In this document: positions 55,039-64,000 of the stretch, one piece after another
How positions within the stretch are numbered: the first letter of the stretch is position 1
How the letters are laid out: each line of letters starts with the position of its first letter
Origin: Paenibacillus massiliensis 2301065 = DSM 16942
Lineage (GTDB): Bacteria; Bacillota; Bacilli; Paenibacillales; Paenibacillaceae
Length of the DNA: 64,000 nucleotides
NCBI RefSeq assembly: GCF_000377505.1
Contig: NZ_KB898187.1
Coordinates: forward strand, 434,001-498,000
Direction of reading: 5' to 3'
The notes under the pieces: generated by a model
The model's database searches: none
What the model saw: the letters and a program-made list of their open reading frames with translations, nothing else
Told to the model about the DNA's origin: nothing
Made by a program: the position numbers and the translations under genes

Positions 55039-55776
55039 TTATCTATCTAGTCCAAAGCCCTGCTTCTTCACCATATGATGCACGTGTGGATAGTACAGGC
55101 GTGTATAGTAGGCAGAAATGGTATTAGACCAGTTGCGTCCCTTCTCTGCCCCGCGTTCTGTCAGATACTGACCATACTGTTCATTGAATTGATCAATCCA
55201 TGGGGCGAGGTCATGATTATAAGTCTCTTCATGATAGAAAGTCTCCTTGGGGAGACGAGGCTTCAAGCCTGAGCTATCTGCTGGATGACCCACTACAAGT
55301 CCGCAGACAGGGACTACATATTGAGGCAGTCCGAGCAGCTCAATCAGTTCGATCGGATTACGCCGCGCTCCGCCAATCGGAACGATGCCAAGCCCCATCG
55401 ACTCGGCAGCTGCGATCGCAAAGCCCAGAGCAATCCCTACATCGGTCGCGCCCACAATGGTCGATTCTACGCTGTCCGTAATGATAATCTCTTCTCCTAC
55501 CATCTCCATGGCCACCCGCGCCTTGTTGAAGTCCATGCAGAACAGCAGAAATACAGGTGCGTCTGCAATCCATTTCTGATTACCTGCGAGCTCTGCAATC
55601 TTCGCCTTACGCTCAGCGTCTTGGACACCAATGACCGTGACCTGTTGACCATGAATAGATGTTGGGGCTGCCTGGGCAGCAGCAATAATGGCATCCAGCT
55701 GCTCCTGAGTGACAGGCTCATTCGTATACGAGCGAATGGAACGATGATCCTTCAGCGTATTAATGACTTCATTCAT
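55039..55776 (-). CDS. NADPH-dependent nitroreductase/oxidoreductase (NfsA/NfrA-type)
   Basis: 245 residues, FMN-binding nitroreductase fold. N-terminal LKDHRSIRSYTNEPV contributes the FMN phosphate-binding Arg residues; GIVPIGGARRNPIELIELLG is the NfsA/NfrA core block; the C-terminal half is shaped for NADPH use. It reduces nitro compounds, flavins or quinones in the cytoplasm. ATG after GGAGAG. An internally deleted copy of part of this gene lies at 63191-63434. Confidence 0.92.
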   Translation of the reverse strand: MNEVINTLKDHRSIRSYTNEPVTQEQLDAIIAAAQAAPTSIHGQQVTVIGVQDAERKAKIAELAGNQKWIADAPVFLLFCMDFNKARVAMEMVGEEIIITDSVESTIVGATDVGIALGFAIAAAESMGLGIVPIGGARRNPIELIELLGLPQYVVPVCGLVVGHPADSSGLKPRLPKETFYHEETYNHDLAPWIDQFNEQYGQYLTERGAEKGRNWSNTISAYYTRLYYPHVHHMVKKQGFGLDR

Positions 55777-55790
55777 ATGATTCTCTCCTT

Positions 55791-55956
55791 TTATCCATTA
55801 CCTTTAACTAGCCCGTTGTACAATGCATCAAATGTGACAGGAATCCAGTCAGAAGTCACTGAATCTGCTACACCTGCAGCACCTACAGCAATTGCAATAT
55901 ATAACAGAATACCTTATATCCTCGTAAGTTAAAAGTTCTACATCTTCAGGACGCAT
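55791..55956 (-). pseudogene. Possible small frameshifted gene upstream of the nitroreductase
   Basis: An ATG at 55956 opens MRPEDVELLTYEDI (to 55915). One base later, in another frame, a 40-codon open stretch begins GILLYIAIAVGAAG and ends with TAA at 55791-55793, directly before the nitroreductase ribosome binding site. Removing a single A near 55914 would join them into one ~54-residue protein with a hydrophobic middle. The second frame has stops on both sides and no start of its own. It could be a decayed gene, a recoded gene, or chance. I recognise no family. Confidence 0.3.
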
Positions 55957-55979
55957 GAAATCCACTGCCTCTCTTTATG

Positions 55980-56031
55980 AAAAAAAGACTGATTCCCGCA
56001 GGACCCGCCTTTCCTGGGGAACAGCCTTAGT
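55980..56031 (-). terminator. Terminator of the beta-glucoside operon
   Basis: On the minus strand AAGGCTGTTCCC pairs with GGGAATCAGTCTT (with mismatches), followed by TTTTTT. It lies about 50 bp after the LicT stop. Confidence 0.8.
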
Positions 56032-56079
56032 TTCTTGTATTGCATCAGAGATTCTTGCGATGCCAAATCACATTCTAAT

Positions 56080-58417
<2,338 letters not shown>

Positions 58418-58446
58418 CTATGAACACACTAGTCCGTGTACCTTCT

Positions 58447-59886
58447 CTACAATTCCTCACCATTGCTCTTAATGACATTTTTATACCAGTAATAGCTTTC
58501 TTTCTTGATACGGCGCAGCTCTTTAGCGTCCAATTCATCCCGGTCCACATACACAAAACCATAACGCTTCTGATATCCATTCAGCCAACTCAGCAGATCT
58601 GTGAAAGACCATGCGCAATAGCCTAGAACATCTACTCCATCCGAGATCGCATCCTGAATAGCAGCTAGATGGCTGCGAAGATAAGCGATACGATAGTCGT
58701 CACGGATGAGCTCTCCCTCCTCCAGCTTGTCGAACTCGCCTAGTCCGTTCTCGGTGATCAGTACTGGCAGCTGATAACGGTTCATGATGCGACGCATGCC
58801 AATGCGCATTCCTTGTGGATCAATGTCCCAGTCCCAATTGGTAGTCTCCACAAAGGGATTGGCCGCAGTCTTGTACAGTCCTGGAATACCGGAATGCTTG
58901 GTGGAGCCCTTCGCACCAGATGTATTCTTAAGCCCAAGCTCAAGCTCGTTATGCAATCCATAATGCTCTACCGTCGTTGTGCGGTAGTAGTTGACGCCCA
59001 TGAAATCAGGCTTGGCGGATGCCAGCAGCTCAAAGTCCCCAGACTGGACTGTCGGTGTCAATCCATTCTCCTCCAGATATCTCCAGGCCGAAGTAGGATA
59101 ACGTCCCCAGGCGTATATGTCCATCCAGAAGTAATTGTTCAAGTCCTCACTGTTCTCATAAGCCAATACATTCGCCGGATCAGAATTGATGGGATAATAC
59201 GGCTTGTATGCAAAGCTTGGGCCGATCAACCCGTCAGGAACCCACGAACGGAAGGAGCGAATGACGGTGGCATTAGCCAGATTCGCAATATGGTTGACTT
59301 CATACATGCGCTTGCGATCACGTACGCCCGGTGGATGAAGTGCCGTCTCATAGCCGTAGCTTACAAAATAGTTCTGTTCATTCAAGGATACCCAGTACTT
59401 TACCCGGTCCCCGTAGCGGCGGAACAGCGTCACTGCATAGTGATCAAAATCCTCGATAATTCGGCGCGACTCCCATCCGCCGTACTCATCCATCAGAGCC
59501 TGCGGCAGATCCCAATGATACAGGGTCAAAATGGGTTCAATGCCGTGGGCAAGCAGTTCATTGATCAGGTCATCATAGAAGGCCAGCCCCTGCTCGTTCA
59601 CTTCTCCCCGTCCAGTTGGATAAATACGGCTCCAGGCAACGGAGAATCGGTATGCCTTCAGGCCTTGCTCAGCCATCAGTGCAATGTCTTCCTTATAGCG
59701 ATGGTAGTGATCGACGGCTATATCCCCATTCGACCCCTGGTATGTCGTTCCTTCCTGCTTGGTGAAAGTGTCCCATACGGAAGGTCCCTTTCCATCTATA
59801 TCCCAAGCCCCTTCAATCTGGTAAGCGGCCGATGCCGCTCCCCACAGAAAACCGTCCGGAAACGGTGATTTTTGGCGATGCTCCAC
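58447..59886 (-). CDS. GH1 6-phospho-beta-glucosidase (YckE/BglC-like)
   Basis: 479 residues starting at GTG 59886, which GGAGG precedes at 8 nt; the frame opens with an ATG at 59901 that overlaps that site. Acid/base Glu170 in SLNEQNY, nucleophile Glu379 in ITENGLG, phosphate-site residues Ser433, Lys440, Tyr442 in SWLNGYQKRYG. The two GH1 enzymes of this operon differ strongly and probably prefer different aglycones. It lies directly after the PTS gene. Confidence 0.92.
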   Translation of the reverse strand: MEHRQKSPFPDGFLWGAASAAYQIEGAWDIDGKGPSVWDTFTKQEGTTYQGSNGDIAVDHYHRYKEDIALMAEQGLKAYRFSVAWSRIYPTGRGEVNEQGLAFYDDLINELLAHGIEPILTLYHWDLPQALMDEYGGWESRRIIEDFDHYAVTLFRRYGDRVKYWVSLNEQNYFVSYGYETALHPPGVRDRKRMYEVNHIANLANATVIRSFRSWVPDGLIGPSFAYKPYYPINSDPANVLAYENSEDLNNYFWMDIYAWGRYPTSAWRYLEENGLTPTVQSGDFELLASAKPDFMGVNYYRTTTVEHYGLHNELELGLKNTSGAKGSTKHSGIPGLYKTAANPFVETTNWDWDIDPQGMRIGMRRIMNRYQLPVLITENGLGEFDKLEEGELIRDDYRIAYLRSHLAAIQDAISDGVDVLGYCAWSFTDLLSWLNGYQKRYGFVYVDRDELDAKELRRIKKESYYWYKNVIKSNGEEL

Positions 59887-59915
59887 AGTCTCAACCTCCA
59901 TTTTTTAGTTTGTTA

Positions 59916-61805
59916 TTATTCATGCAGCTTCAGCAGTGGCTCACGATACAAGACCTGGCGCTTGGCTGTCGTCTCTACACGGTGAAAAGTATTCAGATTC
60001 GTCACAATAACAGGCGTCGTCAGCTCAAGACCTGCTTGGCGAATCGCTTCCAGATCGAACTCCATCAGGAGTTCTCCTTCGCGAACCTGCTGCTGCTCCG
60101 TTACTTTTAGCTCGAACGGTGCTCCTTTGAGCTTAACGGTATTCAGTCCGACATGAATCAGGATTTCGAAGCCATCGTCTGCTGTAATGCCAATGGCATG
60201 CTTGCTCTTGGCTATGGATGTCACGGTTCCCGCGACCGGAGCATAGACTTTTCCTTCCTCTGGTAATATAGCTACCCCGTCCCCCATAGCACCGGAAGAG
60301 AATACCGGATCAGAGACTTCTTGAAGGGGAATGACCTGACCGCTAACAGGAGCAGATACACCTGTTTCTTGAGTGTCTGCTGCTGGAGTGGAAGAGGCTT
60401 GCTGTTGCACGGTCTCTGCCTTGCTCCTACCAGACGGTGCTACCTCTACTTGCTCCTCAAAGCCGAATATATAAGTCAGTACAGCCGTAATGACGAAGGC
60501 CGCGGTGATCCCAATCAGAAAATAGACAAAGGTATCGGTTGCAAAGGCAGGCAATGTCGTAACAGCTGGAAATACATAGGCAAGTACAGTGGAGTGGAAC
60601 GCACCGATAAACGCACCACCGATCACACCCCCTATAATCTGGGCAATTAACGGGCGTTTCAGCTTCACTGAAATTCCGTACACAATCGGTTCCGTTACAC
60701 CAGCCAGAATGGACGGCATCAAAGCGGATAAGGCATAGGCTTTCAGCTTCTTGTCCTTGGCCTTCAGGAACACTCCTAGCGCGGCACCGGAGGAAGCAAA
60801 GGTAGCTGCTGCGGAGGGCGGCTTGATCGTATCGAACCCATGCAGACTAAGGTTGTTCAGCATCGCCGGGACGATCCCCCAATGAAGTCCGAACATGACA
60901 AGCAGTGTCCAGCCCCCACCGATCAGAGCTCCCATGATGAGCCCGTTGGAGCTGCTGAGATAATTAATTCCTGATGCAATCCCATTTCCAAGATAGACAC
61001 CCACCGGACCGACTGCAGCGGCGGCCAGTGGCACCATAATCATCAGGGATAGCAGCGGTACGGCGAACATCTGGATATTGGCGGGAATGATTTTTTTAAG
61101 ATAACGTTCTAGGTAGGAAAATACCCAAATTGTCAGCATCGCCGGAATCAATGTACCTGTATAAGACATCAGTACGACTGGAATGCCGATAAAGCTGGTG
61201 ACATCTCCGATGCTCTTCATCAGTCCTGTAAAATTCGGCTCAAGCAAGGCGCCCATGATGGTCAGGGACACGAACATATTCGCTCCGAAGTGCCTTGCCG
61301 TCGAGATGGCCAACAGCAGCGGCAGAAAATAAAATACGCTATTTCCAGCAGCTGCCAGAATCTTGTAAGTGCTGCTGTCCTGAGACAGCACCTCAAGCGT
61401 CGTGCTTAGAATCACCAGGACAGCCTTCAGCATCCCCGCCCCGGCTAAGGCCGGTACGATTGGCGTCATGATCCCGGACATCGTGTTGAAGAAGCGTGTG
61501 ATCAGATTGCCGGATTTTTCACCTTTGGCCTCTTCCTTCGCCTCTCCTGCTGCCTTGATGTCATGCTGTGCAATGATCTCTTTGTATACAGCATGAACAT
61601 CATTGCCGATGACCACCTGATACTGCCCGTTTCCTTGCACCACCGTTATTACTCCATCCAACTGCTCAAGCTGCTGCTTGTCCGCCTTTGCGAAATCCTT
61701 TAGCTTAAAGCGAAGCCTCGTCATGCAGTGATACAGTTCAACGACGTTCTCCTCGCCACCTACATGCTCTACAATACGATTGGAGAGCTCTGTAAATTTG
61801 CCCAT
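59916..61805 (-). CDS. PTS beta-glucoside transporter, fused IIBCA (BglP-like)
   Basis: 629 residues. IIB domain (~1-85) with phospho-acceptor Cys27 in HCMTRLRF; IIC membrane domain (~100-450); linker rich in Ser/Ala/Gln; IIA domain (~480-629) with His551 in ILIHVGLNTVKLKG. It imports and phosphorylates beta-glucosides at C6, feeding the two GH1 enzymes downstream. The gene follows a RAT/terminator leader and is controlled by the LicT-like protein encoded at the end of the operon. Ribosome binding site AAGGGGG. Confidence 0.94.
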   Translation of the reverse strand: MGKFTELSNRIVEHVGGEENVVELYHCMTRLRFKLKDFAKADKQQLEQLDGVITVVQGNGQYQVVIGNDVHAVYKEIIAQHDIKAAGEAKEEAKGEKSGNLITRFFNTMSGIMTPIVPALAGAGMLKAVLVILSTTLEVLSQDSSTYKILAAAGNSVFYFLPLLLAISTARHFGANMFVSLTIMGALLEPNFTGLMKSIGDVTSFIGIPVVLMSYTGTLIPAMLTIWVFSYLERYLKKIIPANIQMFAVPLLSLMIMVPLAAAAVGPVGVYLGNGIASGINYLSSSNGLIMGALIGGGWTLLVMFGLHWGIVPAMLNNLSLHGFDTIKPPSAAATFASSGAALGVFLKAKDKKLKAYALSALMPSILAGVTEPIVYGISVKLKRPLIAQIIGGVIGGAFIGAFHSTVLAYVFPAVTTLPAFATDTFVYFLIGITAAFVITAVLTYIFGFEEQVEVAPSGRSKAETVQQQASSTPAADTQETGVSAPVSGQVIPLQEVSDPVFSSGAMGDGVAILPEEGKVYAPVAGTVTSIAKSKHAIGITADDGFEILIHVGLNTVKLKGAPFELKVTEQQQVREGELLMEFDLEAIRQAGLELTTPVIVTNLNTFHRVETTAKRQVLYREPLLKLHE

Positions 61806-61860
61806 TGTTTAATCCCCCTTAGCTGTGTCATGTGGTCTTGCGGGACGTGATCAGCAACAA

Positions 61861-61926
61861 AAAAAGACCTAAATCGTAAGAAGCGGCAGAATACATACGT
61901 ATCCCATGCTCTACAATTTAGGTCTT
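61861..61926 (-). terminator. LicT-controlled terminator in the beta-glucoside operon leader
   Basis: AAGACCTAAATTGTA pairs with TACGATTTAGGTCTT (one G-U pair), followed by TTTTTT on the minus strand. Its 5' arm overlaps the RAT element. Confidence 0.92.
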
Positions 61927-61950
61927 GCCTGCTTTACCAGTAACAATCCC
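61917..61950 (-). promoter_or_regulatory. RAT (ribonucleic antiterminator) element
   Basis: On the minus strand the element begins GGGATTGTTACTGGTAAA and continues GCAGGCAAGACCTAAA, matching the BglG/LicT/SacY RAT consensus. Binding by LicT would exclude the overlapping terminator. Confidence 0.93.
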
Positions 61951-61974
61951 GTATTCGGTTAAGTACTTACCTCA

Positions 61975-62005
61975 ACAAATTAGCATAGAAGATTTTTGAT
62001 GTCAA
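61975..62005 (-). promoter_or_regulatory. Promoter of the beta-glucoside operon
   Basis: TTGACA (62000-62005), a 17-bp spacer and TAATTT on the minus strand, about 30 bp upstream of the RAT element. A cre-like sequence (TAGAAACCGATAACG, 62040-62054) lies further upstream, between this and the lrgA-type gene; it is weak. Confidence 0.55.
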
Positions 62006-62097
62006 CGCTTACTTTTATACTCTTTTATTTCGGGTCTTGTAGAAACCGATAACGTTGGGATAAGATAGCTTTACATTTTTAGACTGCAAGGGGGCAC

Positions 62098-62130
62098 ATG
62101 GAGAGCGTTAGACTCCCCACAACACTATGA
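62098..62130 (+). CDS. Short upstream reading frame overlapping the lrgA-type start
   Basis: ATG-start frame of ten codons (MESVRLPTTL). Its TGA stop overlaps the next gene's ATG as ATGA. AAGGGGG precedes it at only 3 nt. The downstream gene has no ribosome binding site of its own, so its translation may depend on this frame. Inference from arrangement only. Confidence 0.4.
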   Translation: MESVRLPTTL

Positions 62131-62531
62131 AAATCATCTCATTTTTCTTACAGCTTGCTCTACTCACTGCATTTTACGGTGCAGGGCTACTGCTTCAGAC
62201 GCTCACTGGACTCCCGATTCCTGGCAGCATATTCGGGCTGTTGCTGTTGTTTGCAGCACTCAAACTACACATCGTTCCAGAGAATTGGGTCATGCATGGA
62301 GCTACATTTCTGCAGAAATACATTCCTCTCTTTCTGGTGCCTGCTACCGTCGGGGTCATAAACTACTTCCATGTGTTCACTGGTGGTGGACAGTGGCTAA
62401 TCTGCATTGTGATATTCAGTACGCTGCTGACCATGGTTCTCTCGGGCAAAGCCACACAGTGGATCGCCAAGCTAACGTCAAATCCCGAGGAGGCTGCCAC
62501 ATGCTCGAAATCCTTCTCGAAGCAGCCATAG
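62127..62531 (+). CDS. LrgA/CidA family holin-like membrane protein
   Basis: 134 residues with about four membrane helices (LQLALLTAFYGAGLLLQ; IPGSIFGLLLLFAALKL). The family motif GLPIPGSIFGLLLLF (28-42) is present. Family members act in murein hydrolase control and, in Bacillus, as a pyruvate facilitator with LrgB. The ATG is the only possible start because an in-frame stop lies at 62109. It overlaps the LrgB-type gene by 31 bp. The 320-bp gap before it holds the bgl leader and this gene's regulatory region. Confidence 0.88.
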   Translation: MKIISFFLQLALLTAFYGAGLLLQTLTGLPIPGSIFGLLLLFAALKLHIVPENWVMHGATFLQKYIPLFLVPATVGVINYFHVFTGGGQWLICIVIFSTLLTMVLSGKATQWIAKLTSNPEEAATCSKSFSKQP

Positions 62532-63190
62532 TTATAGCTATTGTGGTGATGTTCTCTGTACTGAACGCACTGTACCGGAAGCTCAAGTGGGCGATTCTCG
62601 TACCCAGCTTGACCTGCTGTGCGCTGATAATCATCCTCCTGCTGGGAATGGACATCTCTTATGACGTGTTCATGAGAGGTGGACAGTGGCTGAATTATTG
62701 TCTCGGTCCAGCTGTCGTAGCGTTAGCCTATCCCATGTACAAGCAGCTAGATCTTTTACTGAAGGAATGGCGGGCTGTACTTGGAGGAACCGCTGTCGGA
62801 ATCATGACTGGCATGGTTAGCGGTATCGGGTTGGCTTTATGGATGGGCTATCCCACGGAGTTGATCATCTCACTACTGCCCAAGTCGATCACGACACCTG
62901 TGGCGATGGGGATTGCCGGAGGATTAGGCGGAAATGCATCTATTACCTCGGTATTTGTAATGATCGCCGGATTTACTGGGGTTGTACTGGGACCCGCTGT
63001 CTTCAGATGCTCTCGAATTACCAGTGGTATTGCCCAGGGCATCGGATTAGGAGCTGCTTCACACGCGCTTGGGACGAGCAAGGCGGCAGAAATCGGTCCT
63101 GTCGTGGTCTCTACCAGTACAGTGGCGCTTACGCTCAGTGCAGTGTTCGGCTCAATGTTGGCTCCGCTAATCGTATGGGTGCTATTATGA
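62501..63190 (+). CDS. LrgB/CidB family membrane protein
   Basis: 229 residues with about seven hydrophobic segments. The family core LPKSITTPVAMGIAGGLGGN (~126-145) is diagnostic. ATG 62501 follows GAGGAGG. It forms a functional pair with the preceding LrgA-type protein. The stop codon abuts a nitroreductase remnant. Confidence 0.9.
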   Translation: MLEILLEAAIVIAIVVMFSVLNALYRKLKWAILVPSLTCCALIIILLLGMDISYDVFMRGGQWLNYCLGPAVVALAYPMYKQLDLLLKEWRAVLGGTAVGIMTGMVSGIGLALWMGYPTELIISLLPKSITTPVAMGIAGGLGGNASITSVFVMIAGFTGVVLGPAVFRCSRITSGIAQGIGLGAASHALGTSKAAEIGPVVVSTSTVALTLSAVFGSMLAPLIVWVLL

Positions 63191-63434
63191 TCTGCTTCTT
63201 CACCATATGATGCATAGCTCAATCAATTCGACCGGATTCCGCCGTGCTCCCTCAATCGGAACGATACCGAGTCTCATCGATTCGGCTGCAGCGATCTCAA
63301 AGCCCAGTGCAATCCTACATCTGTCACCCTCCACAATCGTCGATTCTGCGCTGTGCGAAATGGCAATCTCTTCTCCTGCCATTTCCATAGCTATCCGTAC
63401 CTTGTTGAAATCCATGCAGAACAGCAAAAAAGTT
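63191..63434 (-). pseudogene. Internally deleted remnant of a nitroreductase gene
   Basis: On the minus strand, residues corresponding to FLLFCMDFNKVRIAMEMAGE through GIVPIEGARRNPVELIEL align with the middle of the intact nitroreductase (55039-55776). They are then joined directly to the codons of its last residues (HHMVKKQ), so the segment between is missing. EGDRCR replaces GATDVG through two compensating indels. There is no start codon or 5' part of the gene. Confidence 0.85.
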
Positions 63435-63492
63435 CTCACTAAAGAAGCCAGAACTGAAAGCGGAAATTCTGCATGGCACGATATTATCGCTT

Positions 63493-63969
63493 CTACTTCA
63501 CCTCTTTTTTCACAGGCCATTTCGTGTCAGAGCTTTTGAGAATAAGTTCTCCTTTGGGTAGACCAGGTCCACCGTAAATGGTTATTAAATACGTGCCTGA
63601 GGGAACAAGTGGATTACTATCATTATTTGCGATTTCTACCGTTTTACCTACTGCAACGGTCTCATTAAAAATAACCCTTTTCTTGCTGATGTGCTGTACC
63701 TCAACTCTATAGGGTGCTGCTCCTGTATTTTTTGCATACAATTTTATATTTGGATAACCAGCTGTCACAGAAAAGGTATTCGTAGGGTCCATTGCATTCC
63801 CCTTCAAATCCCAAGTTAGTGAATCCTTGATTAAAGGGCTAGCTTCAATGATTTCATTTCCTTCTTCAGATGCTGAAACATCATATGCCGAAACAGCACT
63901 ATACACTCCAGCAATAAGTGAAACAGACAATACAGTTGCGCCCATAATCTTCGTAACTTTATTTGTCAT
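63493..63969 (-). CDS. Small secreted protein of unknown function
   Basis: 158 residues. Signal peptide (~1-34, MTNKVTKIMGATVLSVSLIA then a VSAYDVSA cleavage region). The mature part (~115 residues) looks like an all-beta domain with an acidic start (EEGNEIIEASP) and TFSVTAGYPNIKLYAKNTGA. No cysteine or lipobox. ATG after AAAGGA at good spacing. I recognise no family; a cell-envelope-exposed beta-sandwich is plausible. Confidence 0.75.
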   Translation of the reverse strand: MTNKVTKIMGATVLSVSLIAGVYSAVSAYDVSASEEGNEIIEASPLIKDSLTWDLKGNAMDPTNTFSVTAGYPNIKLYAKNTGAAPYRVEVQHISKKRVIFNETVAVGKTVEIANNDSNPLVPSGTYLITIYGGPGLPKGELILKSSDTKWPVKKEVK

Positions 63970-64000
63970 TGATTTAAGTTCCTTTCCGTTTAATTCTTAT

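Noticed and set aside
55285..55932. 215-residue plus-strand frame
   Set aside because: It is the antisense of the nitroreductase gene and its upstream region and has no coding character.
58813..59868. 351-residue plus-strand frame antisense to the second GH1 gene
   Set aside because: The GH1 frame has full catalytic motifs; the antisense frame is a by-product of its codon pattern.

Overview
The window looks like a chromosomal segment of a Paenibacillus-type bacterium (low-GC Gram-positive, endospore-forming). The evidence is two complete GerA-type spore germinant receptor operons, strong AGGAGG-type ribosome binding sites with frequent TTG/GTG starts, carbohydrate ABC importers without their own ATPase, a T-box leader before tyrS, a LicT/BglG antitermination system, and Fur and Zur boxes of the Bacillus 7-1-7 type. 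No rRNA, tRNA, CRISPR array, phage or IS element was seen. Most of the window is ordinary chromosome rich in carbohydrate and metal uptake functions.

Layout. 1-3286: a partial flavodoxin-fold quinone reductase, a type I methionine aminopeptidase, and a LysR regulator divergent from a DapA-family aldolase. 3528-9389: a CUT1 sugar importer (two permeases and a lipoprotein) convergent with a membrane-anchored AraC regulator. 9439-13431: first ger operon (A-C-B order). 13629-18720: a four-gene sugar catabolic operon (three Gfo/Idh/MocA dehydrogenases and a TIM-barrel isomerase) divergent from a cupin-AraC regulator. 18749-20228: a 19-bp tandem repeat abutting a good promoter for an aldo/keto reductase, then a small membrane protein. 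20238-24131: second ger operon, preceded by a near-consensus sigma-G promoter. 24426-27846: a YwqG-like protein, a short-chain dehydrogenase and a pyruvate-oxidase-like ThDP enzyme. 28102-35497: a GH127-type arabinofuranosidase plus CUT1 importer operon with a divergent AraC regulator. 35761-37440: tyrS with its T-box. 37495-41902: a serine hydrolase and an Agr-like two-component system with a perfect 19-bp inverted repeat upstream. 41934-44137: threonine aldolase, MarR regulator and VOC protein.

44377-54784 is a metal-homeostasis island. A Ni/oligopeptide-type ABC importer (five genes) and a COG0523 (CobW/ZagA) GTPase plus a thioredoxin-like [2Fe-2S] ferredoxin each have a Zur box upstream. 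Next to them, an iron-siderophore lipoprotein and a fused double FecCD permease lie behind a perfect Fur box. Together this is best read as a zinc/iron starvation locus, and it is the most interesting system in the window.

55039-63969: an NfsA-type nitroreductase preceded by a possibly frameshifted tiny reading frame; a beta-glucoside operon (PTS IIBCA, two GH1 6-phospho-beta-glucosidases, LicT antiterminator) with a clear RAT/terminator leader; the lrgAB-type membrane pair, whose first gene overlaps a short upstream reading frame; an internally deleted remnant of the same nitroreductase; and a small secreted protein. Start codons were adjusted where a ribosome binding site and the family's usual N-terminus agreed. 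All functional calls rest on reading the sequence and on family knowledge; no searches were run.
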